Positions 1-6,032 of a DNA stretch of 13,508 bases are shown here, piece by piece. The notes under the pieces were generated by a model. That model was not told the origin of the DNA and did no database searches. It saw nothing but the letters and a program-made list of their open reading frames with translations. The translations under genes and the position numbers were made by a program. Source of the stretch: an uncultured Acetatifactor sp. (GTDB lineage Bacteria; Bacillota; Clostridia; Lachnospirales; Lachnospiraceae); contig CAKRRU010000071.1 in assembly GCA_934394515.1 (NCBI GenBank), positions 1 through 13,508 on the forward strand. The letters run 5' to 3'. The first letter of the stretch is position 1; the number at the start of each line of letters is the position of its first letter.

Positions 1-284
1 TTGTTCACCAGGATATCGATGGTACCTACTTCCTTCTCGATCTGAGCTACCATAGCGTTAACTGCTTCTTCATTGGTAACGTCACATACATAGCCGTGAG
101 CCTTGATGCCTTTTTCAGCGTATGCTGCGATTCCCTTGTCTACCAGCTCCTGCTTGATATCGTTGAAGCAGATGGTAGCACCTGCCTCTGCGTATGCGGA
201 AGCGATAGCGAAACCAATACCGTAAGATGCGCCTGTTACCAGAGCAACCTTACCTTCCAGTGAGAAATTAGTGAATTCTGACAT
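1..284 (-). CDS. kduD: KduD-like short-chain dehydrogenase, N-terminal 94 residues (cut by window edge)
   Basis: Short-chain dehydrogenase/reductase (classical SDR, Rossmann fold). Seen: an N-terminal segment FSLEGKVALVTGASYGIG with the nucleotide-binding TGxxxGIG motif at residues 17-24, an acidic residue after strand 2 (FND, D42), CDV at residues 68-70, and the start of the NNAG motif at the window edge. The catalytic Ser-Tyr-Lys region lies outside. The ATG at 282-284 is preceded by an AAGGAGAG-type ribosome site. It follows kduI by 85 bp on the same strand, so the likely role is 2-dehydro-3-deoxy-D-gluconate 5-dehydrogenase, reducing the KduI product to KDG in the cytoplasm with NAD(P)H. 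The SDR family call is secure. The substrate is inferred from the kduI neighbour; gluconate 5-dehydrogenase is the main alternative and has a very similar sequence. Confidence 0.85.
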   Translation of the reverse strand, partial: MSEFTNFSLEGKVALVTGASYGIGFAIASAYAEAGATICFNDIKQELVDKGIAAYAEKGIKAHGYVCDVTNEEAVNAMVAQIEKEVGTIDILVN

Positions 285-302
285 TATTCTCTCTCCTTTT
301 CT

Positions 303-338
303 TAATGCTGTGCTACGAAATTTTCTTTCGGCACATTA
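303..338 (-). other. Hairpin between kduI and kduD
   Basis: In the kduI-kduD mRNA the 36 nt just before the kduD ribosome site can fold. TAATG pairs with CATTA, TGC with GCA and CGAAA with TTTCG around a GAAAA loop, with small bulges (CAG and TA) on the 3' arm. No T-run follows, so it does not look like a terminator. It could be an mRNA-stabilising or translation-tuning stem. The function is a guess; only the base pairing is seen. Confidence 0.35.
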
Positions 339-369
339 TGTTAACTGTTATTTGAGTTACTGCTTTATG

Positions 370-1230
370 TTATTTGAGATCTCTGTTGTCGACACCGTCC
401 ATGTCGTCGAAGTCCTGATTTTCTCCGACCATACCCCAGATAAAGGTATATGCTCTGGAACCGCATCCGGAATGGATGGACCAGCTGGGAGAAATGACTG
501 CCTCTTCATTACGCATTACAATGTGACGGGTCTCATCCGGCTCACCCATATAGTGCATTACGAAAGCATCCTCAGGCATATCGAAATACAGATATACTTC
601 CATACGTCTGTCATGTGTATGACAGGGCATGGTGTTCCATACGCTGCCGAGCGCTAACTTCGTCATACCCATCTCCAGCTGACAGCTCTCTACCTGTCCG
701 GGAAGGATATACTTGCAGATGACTCTGTGGTTCGCATCCTCCAGAGTACCCAGCTCTACTTTATTCTCATCCTTTACAATGACCACGCCCTCTTCGGGAG
801 TACCTTCCGGCTTGATCAGCACGGTCGGATATGTCTTATGTGCGGGAGCGGAATTCAGATAAAATTTAGCGGGCTGCTTCTCATCCTCGCTTGCGAAAAT
901 GATCTCCTTGGAGCCCATTCCTATGTACATGGCCTCCTTGTAGCCTACCTTGTACACTTTGCCATCAACGGTAATCATACCTGCTCCGCCGATATTGATC
1001 ACACCCAGTTCTCTTCTCTGGCAGAAATACTCTGCACGGAGTTCATCTCCGGCGGTCAGAGTGATGGGGCTTACAGGAACTGCTGCTCCTGTAATGATTC
1101 TGTCGATGTGGCTGTACACCAGCTTGATCTCGCCGGGTACGAACAGATTCTGGATCAGAAACTCTTCTCTCAGACGCTCTGTGGTATAATGCTTCACATC
1201 TCTTGGTGATACTGCTGTTCTAAGTTCCAC
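370..1230 (-). CDS. kduI: 5-dehydro-4-deoxy-D-glucuronate isomerase (KduI), 286 aa
   Basis: Cupin-fold, zinc-dependent isomerase. It converts 4-deoxy-L-threo-5-hexosulose uronate, formed from unsaturated galacturonate or glucuronate, into 3-deoxy-D-glycero-2,5-hexodiulosonate, the substrate of KduD. The zinc ligands can be placed against E. coli KduI (H196, H198, E203, H245) as H204, H206 and E211 in CHTHDRRMEVY and H253 in SIHSG, all shifted by +8. The motifs ELGVINIGGAG, YPT, WNTMPCHTH and FIWGMVGENQ are well kept, and the C-terminus FDDMD..DLK matches the family. The length is 286 against 278 in E. coli, with the extra residues in a middle loop (about 140-170). I chose the GTG at 1228-1230 because MELRTAV aligns without gaps to the E. 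coli N-terminus and GAGAGG sits 6 nt upstream. The reading frame could begin 7 codons earlier at a TTG (1251). It is the first gene of an operon with the kduD-like gene. Confidence 0.96.
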   Translation of the reverse strand: MELRTAVSPRDVKHYTTERLREEFLIQNLFVPGEIKLVYSHIDRIITGAAVPVSPITLTAGDELRAEYFCQRRELGVINIGGAGMITVDGKVYKVGYKEAMYIGMGSKEIIFASEDEKQPAKFYLNSAPAHKTYPTVLIKPEGTPEEGVVIVKDENKVELGTLEDANHRVICKYILPGQVESCQLEMGMTKLALGSVWNTMPCHTHDRRMEVYLYFDMPEDAFVMHYMGEPDETRHIVMRNEEAVISPSWSIHSGCGSRAYTFIWGMVGENQDFDDMDGVDNRDLK

Positions 1231-1289
1231 CTTACGCCTCTCTTTCCTCAACTACGGCCTGCGTGCCGTCATTGAATGATACCTTTTTA

Positions 1290-1303
1290 TGAAAGCACTT
1301 ACA
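1290..1303 (-). promoter_or_regulatory. cre/LacI-family-type operator over the kduI start point
   Basis: The minus strand reads TGTAAGTGCTTTCA, an imperfect 14-bp palindrome (TGTAAG/CTTTCA arms). It matches the Gram-positive catabolite-responsive consensus TGWNANCGNTNWCA at 13 of 14 positions; the only miss is T for C in the central CG. It shares one base with the -10 box at 1303-1308 and covers the predicted transcription start, a position where a bound CcpA- or KdgR-like LacI-family protein would block initiation. Which protein binds is not decided by the sequence. Confidence 0.6.
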
Positions 1304-1332
1304 TTATAACATATCATTGTAACCATTTCCAA
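1303..1332 (-). promoter_or_regulatory. Promoter of kduI-kduD
   Basis: Minus strand: a perfect TATAAT -10 box (plus-strand 1303-1308) with an extended TG one base before it (TGTTATAAT). It is preceded by a modest -35 box, either TGGAAA at 17 bp or TTGGAA at 18 bp, each matching TTGACA at 4 of 6. The predicted start lies near 1296, giving a leader of about 65 nt before the GTG of kduI. Confidence 0.65.
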
Positions 1333-1369
1333 CACATTTTTACTTTTTTTATAAAAATTTTGAAAGATC

Positions 1370-1386
1370 TGTAAGCGCTTCTTACG
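1370..1386. promoter_or_regulatory. Second palindromic operator-like site
   Basis: TGTAAGCGCTTCTTACG contains the perfect 8-bp palindrome AAGCGCTT (1373-1380) nested in a 5-5-5 inverted repeat GTAAG-CGCTT-CTTAC (1371-1385). The CG-centred core is typical of LacI-family operators, although the outer bases fit the cre consensus poorly. It lies about 80 bp upstream of the operator at 1290-1303 and just before a possible araC-type -10 box (TATACT, 1402-1407). It could therefore act on either divergent gene. Confidence 0.45.
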
Positions 1387-1589
1387 TTTGTATGAGATAA
1401 GTATACTCGAAAAAATTCTCAATGTCTTTTCATATTTTTGTATAAACATTGCAAATTTTGAACTTTTCATTTACTATAGATACAGAACAGCGCTTATTGC
1501 ACAAAGTCATGGTTTGCAGCCGGAACTGTTGTGTTGTAATTGCATGATAAATTACAATAGGGAACACAAAAAGAAAAAGGAGCATTATC

Positions 1590-2495
1590 ATGGAAGAACT
1601 TACCTCCTGTAAAACAGCCATAGAAAACTGTAAAACGTCCGGCACTTTTGCCATTGCGCACCTCTATAAAGAAGAAAAAGCCATGGATATGCATATCCAT
1701 GACTGTTACGAGATCTATTATTCCATCTGCGGCGGCAAACAGTTTCTGATCGACAACTGTTTTTATACGATTGCTCCGGGGGATCTCTTTATCATCAACC
1801 AGTATGAAAGTCACAAGCTGACCCAGATCGACAATTCTGTCCATGAACGGATTGTCCTGTCGGTCGCACCGGATTTTATGAAACAGCTTTCAACAAAAGA
1901 GACCGATCTGGCGTTTTGTTTTACGCACCGCACAGCTCCCTATTCCCATAAGCTGTCCTTGAACAAGGAACAGCAAAAGCGTTTCCTCTATTATATTAAC
2001 AAGATCACCTCCGCAGAAGGCTTTGCCCATGACATCACGGAATATGCCGCCTTCATGGAACTGATGGTCATGCTCAACACCCTGTTCGTACGCAGTGCGG
2101 AACAAACGGGTACGGAAGCCGGCGAAGTGAAAAATGCGGCAGTCTCCTCCGAATACAGGGACAGCTCTTATCGCTACAATCATCAGGTAGATGACATTCT
2201 GGCCTATATTAACCAGAATATCTCCCAGCCGATTACCGTAGAGCAGCTGGCCGGGCAGTTCTACCTCAGTGAATCCTATATCTGCCGGATCTTCAAATCC
2301 GCCACCGGCACTACGATTAACAAATACATTACCGCCAGACGCATCAGCATCGCCAAAGCCGTCCTGAATGAAAACGGCAACGTTATGGACGCTTTCGAGC
2401 GCAGCGGTTTCACGGACTATAGTAACTTTTTCAAAGCCTTTACCAAAGCCGTGGGCGTTTCCCCTAAAAAGTACGCAAGCCTGAGCGTCAGTTGA
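1590..2495 (+). CDS. AraC-family transcriptional regulator, cupin plus double HTH, 301 aa
   Basis: Seen: an N-terminal AraC-type sensor cupin at about residues 15-90, with the metal/sugar-binding signature MHIHDCYEIYYSICGG (H35, H37, E41) and a PGDLFIIN turn near 63-70. A variable middle follows, then a C-terminal AraC DNA-binding domain at about 198-298. This has helix-turn-helix 1 (ITVEQLAGQFYLSESYICRIFK, 215-236) and helix-turn-helix 2 (VMDAFERSGFTDYSNFFKAF, 265-284), followed by the family's GVSPKKY ending. The ATG at 1590 has AAAAAGGAG 6 nt upstream. Known for the family: ligand-responsive activators or repressors of carbohydrate genes. It is divergent from kduI, so control of the kdu genes by a uronate-type ligand is a reasonable inference but not shown. 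Confidence 0.93.
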   Translation: MEELTSCKTAIENCKTSGTFAIAHLYKEEKAMDMHIHDCYEIYYSICGGKQFLIDNCFYTIAPGDLFIINQYESHKLTQIDNSVHERIVLSVAPDFMKQLSTKETDLAFCFTHRTAPYSHKLSLNKEQQKRFLYYINKITSAEGFAHDITEYAAFMELMVMLNTLFVRSAEQTGTEAGEVKNAAVSSEYRDSSYRYNHQVDDILAYINQNISQPITVEQLAGQFYLSESYICRIFKSATGTTINKYITARRISIAKAVLNENGNVMDAFERSGFTDYSNFFKAFTKAVGVSPKKYASLSVS

Positions 2496-2511
2496 TCTGA
2501 TACTCAGGCTT
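2477..2511. terminator. Bidirectional hairpin terminator between convergent genes
   Basis: AAGCCTGAGCGTCAG pairs with CTGATACTCAGGCTT around a TTGAT loop. That gives 15 positions with 13 Watson-Crick pairs, one G-U wobble and one mismatch on the plus strand. The left arm lies inside the last codons of the AraC-type gene, which stops at 2493-2495. The YitT gene ends at 2517 on the other strand, so the stem serves both sides. The T-runs are weak (ATTAAT on the plus side, ACTTTTTA about 4 nt after the stem on the minus side), so efficiency is uncertain. Confidence 0.6.
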
Positions 2512-2516
2512 ATTAA

Positions 2517-3380
2517 TCAGTCATTCGGTCTCTGGTAGAACCGGCCCGCCAGGTTCTCCGTACGAATCATGTTGACAAAGGCCTGCGGATCCGTCTCCCG
2601 TACCGCATTCACGACTTTGTTCACCTCATCGCGTCCCACTACGGAATACAGCACGTCACATTCCTGTTTGGAATAACAGCCTTCTCCCTGGATCAGTGTC
2701 GCGTCATGATGTGTGATCTCCGCAATCGCCTCATAGACGTCCTCCGGCCGCTTGGTCACGATGATCAGTGTCTGCTTCTGATAGCGTTTGTACAGCACAT
2801 GCAGTACCTGCGTGGAAGTATATTGGAAAATAATGGAATACAGCGCCTTGTCCCATCCGAATAACGCTCCCGCGATTCCCAGGATCACGACGTTTCCGGC
2901 GAAAATATAATTCCAGGAATCGATTCCGTACCGCTCCGACAGAAAGATTGCGATAAAATCCGTTCCGCCGCTGGTCGCGTTGGCAAACAGGCACAGGCTG
3001 ATCGCCAGTGCATTGATCAGGCCTCCGAAAATAGCAATCAGCAGAATATCCTCCGTGATGGGAAATGCCGGCACCATATCCGTCAGGATACCACTCACCA
3101 CGATCATCAGGCAGGAATAGCCGGTGAATTTTTTCCCGATAAATTTAAAACTGATGACCACGGGAATGGCATTCAGGATAAAATTGATCACCGAAAAAGG
3201 CGGTTCCACATGCCATAGCATTACACTGATCTCCTGGATCAGTCTGGTCAGACCGTTAAATCCTCCCGGAATCAATCCTCCTGCCCGGACAAAGCTCTTC
3301 AGGTTTACTGCCATGATAAAAGATCCCGCCAGGATCAGAAAAGTCCGCCGCAAAGTATCACAAACACTCTTTTTGTTCAT
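2517..3380 (-). CDS. YitT-family integral membrane protein with DUF2179 domain, 287 aa
   Basis: Seen: about five to six hydrophobic segments (near residues 13-30, 62-80, 86-104, 111-134, 158-176 and 180-196), with the family's GG(L)IPGGFNGL and ATSGGTDFIA motifs (34-44 and 135-143). A soluble C-terminal DUF2179 domain follows at about 203-282, including TLIIVTKRPEDV, GEGCYSK and FVNMI. Length and layout are normal for YitT/YpjC-type proteins of Firmicutes. The transport or signalling role of this family is not established. I chose the ATG at 3378-3380 (MNKKSVCDTL) because AGGGGAGG lies 6 nt upstream. The frame extends 26 codons further, but only into the end of the yfhO-like gene. The start overlaps that gene's end by 23 nt, which suggests translational coupling. 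Confidence 0.92.
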   Translation of the reverse strand: MNKKSVCDTLRRTFLILAGSFIMAVNLKSFVRAGGLIPGGFNGLTRLIQEISVMLWHVEPPFSVINFILNAIPVVISFKFIGKKFTGYSCLMIVVSGILTDMVPAFPITEDILLIAIFGGLINALAISLCLFANATSGGTDFIAIFLSERYGIDSWNYIFAGNVVILGIAGALFGWDKALYSIIFQYTSTQVLHVLYKRYQKQTLIIVTKRPEDVYEAIAEITHHDATLIQGEGCYSKQECDVLYSVVGRDEVNKVVNAVRETDPQAFVNMIRTENLAGRFYQRPND

Positions 3381-5931
3381 GTGAAGCCTCCCCTCTTCCT
3401 CTCGAACCTCGACGTTTCCACAACAGACATGCGCATAATAGCAATCCGCTTCCCACACTCACCAAAATACCAATATCCCGTCCTTCCGGTACATAGTGCA
3501 TCTCAATGGTGTAATCCCCTGCCGCGAGATCAAATGCAAGTAACGCATCCCCAAATGTCGCAGGTTCTACCGTCTCCCCATTGATTTTCACAGTCCAGCC
3601 TTTTTCATATGGCACGGATAATATCAGACGTCCTGCTTTCTGCAAATTCAGTGTACCAAAGATATGGGTACTGTCCATCTGTACATTTTCCAGATGCTCT
3701 ACCGACAGCATTTCCACAGCCTGTGCCAGTACTTCTTTGTTCAATACATAGGCTTCTGCCGATACCTTCGGAGTATCATCCGTGTCATCCCCGTTGGTCA
3801 GAGTGACTTTTTCACCTTTTTGCAGGTAACCGAGATACAGAACAGAGCCGTCCTTTAAGTCACTGTAGTCCTGTGTCTCGAGTGTTCCGCCGAGCACCTG
3901 TACCTTTTTCGTACCGGACACATTGATTCTCGCATAATAATAGCCTGCCCGGTCAGCCGTAATGCATACGTTATCTCCGGAAGCCTCGCTGGTCGCATGC
4001 TCTAACAGTTCCTCTGTGATTCCCAGATCTTCCACTAACTGATTCTGCACCCACATTCCGTTGGTACCGCTCTCCTCAGGAATATCCCATCCGGTCGGTG
4101 CCACATAACCGAACGGCAAGGTATATTTGCAATGATATAAATAAATATCGCCGCTGTTCTGTACCGTTTCGTACAGACCGTTCTCATATTTTGCAGACTC
4201 GCCGAACATATAGTCCACATTCAAAAGTGCTGCCACGAACGCAGTCGCTCCGTCATAACCGTAATACACCTTGCTGTGACGCATGCCGAGCTTTTTATAC
4301 AGATCCATCACGCCGGAATTCATGGTGGAGGAAAAAACAGACGCTGTAGGATACCCTGTCAGGGTTCCGTCATTTTTCGTCTTACGGGTGAACTTCTCGA
4401 TACGGAAGAAGTCATTCCCTTCCTGCTCTTTGGCCAGTTCATACAGTGCCTTGTAATCCTCCTGATCTCCCAGGTAAGCACTCCGTCCTGTCGTTCCCAG
4501 GCTGGTGTTGAATGTATTGATACTCAATTCCGCCACCACACAGGCCAGCGTCAGAATCCCCAGAACCTGTCTGGTCAGTTCATCCTTCCTGGTCCGGTAC
4601 AGATACAGAATCACTCCGTAGATTGTAACGAATACAAGTGTCAGCACTTCAATACCGGTATCAAAATCTTCGCTTTCCACGAATTTCTCACAAGCCAGTA
4701 AAAATACTACTGCTGCCAGATAACCGTACAAGATCTGTCTCGGCGAAGTCCCTTCCACATTCCGGAACGCATCATAGCACATCACCAAAATCAGGAAAAT
4801 ATACAAAAACGACTGTCTGGCCGGCAAAGAATCCGGATAATTCAATCCGTGCCACAAAAAATCCAGCACATTCGTACTGAAGCTCAGCAGCAGAAATCCT
4901 GCCAGTGCCAGATTGCAGAATCTCTTTCGCACCGATATTTTTTCATTCAGTGCGTACATCGGCACCAGTAAAAATACTGCCACACCACAATAGATGTTGG
5001 GCCAGTGCTCCAGCCCTCTCTCCGTAGTCACGCACATACAGTGTCTTGCCAGCATATCTAATACGGAAAAATAAGAAGTCAGCGTACTCGGGAAATCCGA
5101 ATTGCCGAAATCCGTCCGCAGAATCGCACAGACCTCCGGAATCAATAATACCGCCGCAAGTCCGCCCGCCAATAACGACGCAAATGCAAACTTTGCAATC
5201 CGCCCGAACACTGCCCTGCATTTTCCACTGTTTTCTGCAATCTTCATTGTCTTATGTTCTGTGATCAGCAGCATTCCGAAATATAACACCAGAAAAATAC
5301 AGATCATAATAGAGATATAATAGTTGGTCAGAATACACAATCCCAGCGTGACGGTATACATGACCCACCTTCCCTCTTTGACCAGATTTTCCAGCCCCAG
5401 CAAAATCAGCGGTAATAAAATCAGGCAATCCAGCCACATCACATTCCAGTTATAAGCTGCCAGATAACCGGACAGTGCATAACACGTTGAGAACAAAAGT
5501 ACCGCCTGATCTGCCTTGCCGAATGCTTTGCGCAGGTAAATGCTGAACGTAAGTCCCATGAGACCAATCCGCAGGATCACCAGATAACTCATAAACTCCA
5601 TGATCAGATTTTCCGGTAGCAAAAAAACAAACCAGTTCAGCGGACTCGCCAGATAATACACATACAGTGCGAGAAAATTTGATCCTATCCCCACATTGTA
5701 AGAATAGGACAGTCCCTCGCCTGCTTTGATCTTGTGCACAAATTCACTCAAAAAAGGCATATACTGATGGTACATGTCGGAGAATAAAAAGCTCCGGTCG
5801 CCAAAAGGATATATGCCTCTGATGATAAAAAGGATCAGCATGACAATCGCAGGCACAAGGAATGCAAGCAGAGAAATACCTCTCTGCATTCCGCGCTCTG
5901 CGTTTGTAGCTGTCTTCGTTCTGCCGTTCAT
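3358..5931 (-). CDS. YfhO-family membrane protein (GT-C-type glycosyltransferase candidate), 857 aa
   Basis: Seen: a large multispanning protein with a first membrane helix at about residues 19-38, then an outside loop with FLFSDMYHQYMPF (48-60). Its acidic residue D52 sits where GT-C enzymes carry the catalytic aspartate. Many hydrophobic segments follow to about residue 480. A soluble part at about 490-820 has a beta-rich end (GWTVKINGETVEP), and a last helix (GILVSVGSGLLLCACLLW) is followed by a basic tail. Known: B. subtilis YfhO and Listeria homologues are needed for glycosylation of lipoteichoic acid from a lipid-linked sugar. The neighbouring LTA-synthase-like gene fits that role, but sugar and acceptor are unknown here. 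The ATG at 5929-5931 has GGGAG 9 nt upstream. The gene is second of three in the cluster, 101 bp after the first. Confidence 0.9.
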   Translation of the reverse strand: MNGRTKTATNAERGMQRGISLLAFLVPAIVMLILFIIRGIYPFGDRSFLFSDMYHQYMPFLSEFVHKIKAGEGLSYSYNVGIGSNFLALYVYYLASPLNWFVFLLPENLIMEFMSYLVILRIGLMGLTFSIYLRKAFGKADQAVLLFSTCYALSGYLAAYNWNVMWLDCLILLPLILLGLENLVKEGRWVMYTVTLGLCILTNYYISIMICIFLVLYFGMLLITEHKTMKIAENSGKCRAVFGRIAKFAFASLLAGGLAAVLLIPEVCAILRTDFGNSDFPSTLTSYFSVLDMLARHCMCVTTERGLEHWPNIYCGVAVFLLVPMYALNEKISVRKRFCNLALAGFLLLSFSTNVLDFLWHGLNYPDSLPARQSFLYIFLILVMCYDAFRNVEGTSPRQILYGYLAAVVFLLACEKFVESEDFDTGIEVLTLVFVTIYGVILYLYRTRKDELTRQVLGILTLACVVAELSINTFNTSLGTTGRSAYLGDQEDYKALYELAKEQEGNDFFRIEKFTRKTKNDGTLTGYPTASVFSSTMNSGVMDLYKKLGMRHSKVYYGYDGATAFVAALLNVDYMFGESAKYENGLYETVQNSGDIYLYHCKYTLPFGYVAPTGWDIPEESGTNGMWVQNQLVEDLGITEELLEHATSEASGDNVCITADRAGYYYARINVSGTKKVQVLGGTLETQDYSDLKDGSVLYLGYLQKGEKVTLTNGDDTDDTPKVSAEAYVLNKEVLAQAVEMLSVEHLENVQMDSTHIFGTLNLQKAGRLILSVPYEKGWTVKINGETVEPATFGDALLAFDLAAGDYTIEMHYVPEGRDIGILVSVGSGLLLCACLLWKRRGSRGRGEASHEQKECL

Positions 5932-5985
5932 AATGATATACTCCCGCGTCTTTCCATCGTCTGTTTTTCACATTTTCGCATTCTT

Positions 5986-5991
5986 ATTATA
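5986..5991 (-). promoter_or_regulatory. Possible internal -10 box before the yfhO-like gene
   Basis: The 101-bp gap between the LTA-synthase-like gene and the yfhO-like gene contains a perfect TATAAT on the minus strand, about 55 nt before the yfhO start. No good -35 box lies 16-18 bp upstream, so this is only a candidate secondary promoter. No terminator-like stem was seen in the gap, and read-through from the upstream gene is likely. Confidence 0.3.
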
Positions 5992-6032
5992 CAGTGCCGT
6001 CATGCGCAGACATAAATTCATAAGATTGCTTC

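Larger units (their letters stand above)
1252..1589. other. Divergent regulatory region between kduI and the AraC-type gene
   Basis: AT-rich stretch with no convincing gene; the short reading frames here have no family resemblance. It holds the kduI promoter and operator (1290-1332), a second palindrome (1370-1386) and an AGCGCTTA half-site-like core at 1489-1496. The AraC-type gene has a clear ribosome site (AAAAAGGAG, about 1575-1583) but its promoter is not resolved. Candidate -10 boxes are TATACT at 1402-1407 and TATAGA at 1475-1480, both with poor -35 partners. Confidence 0.6.

Noticed and set aside
727..1209. Plus-strand open frame of 160 codons opposite kduI
   Set aside because: It is antisense to KduI, whose metal ligands and whole-length similarity are clear; no independent coding signal.
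1252..1612. Small open frames of 72-74 codons in the divergent region
   Set aside because: AT-rich frames without ribosome sites or family likeness that overlap the promoter and operators.
3381..3458. 26-codon upstream extension of the yitT-like frame
   Set aside because: It lies in the end of the yfhO-like gene in another frame. The ATG at 3380 has AGGGGAGG at the right distance and gives the normal YitT N-terminus.
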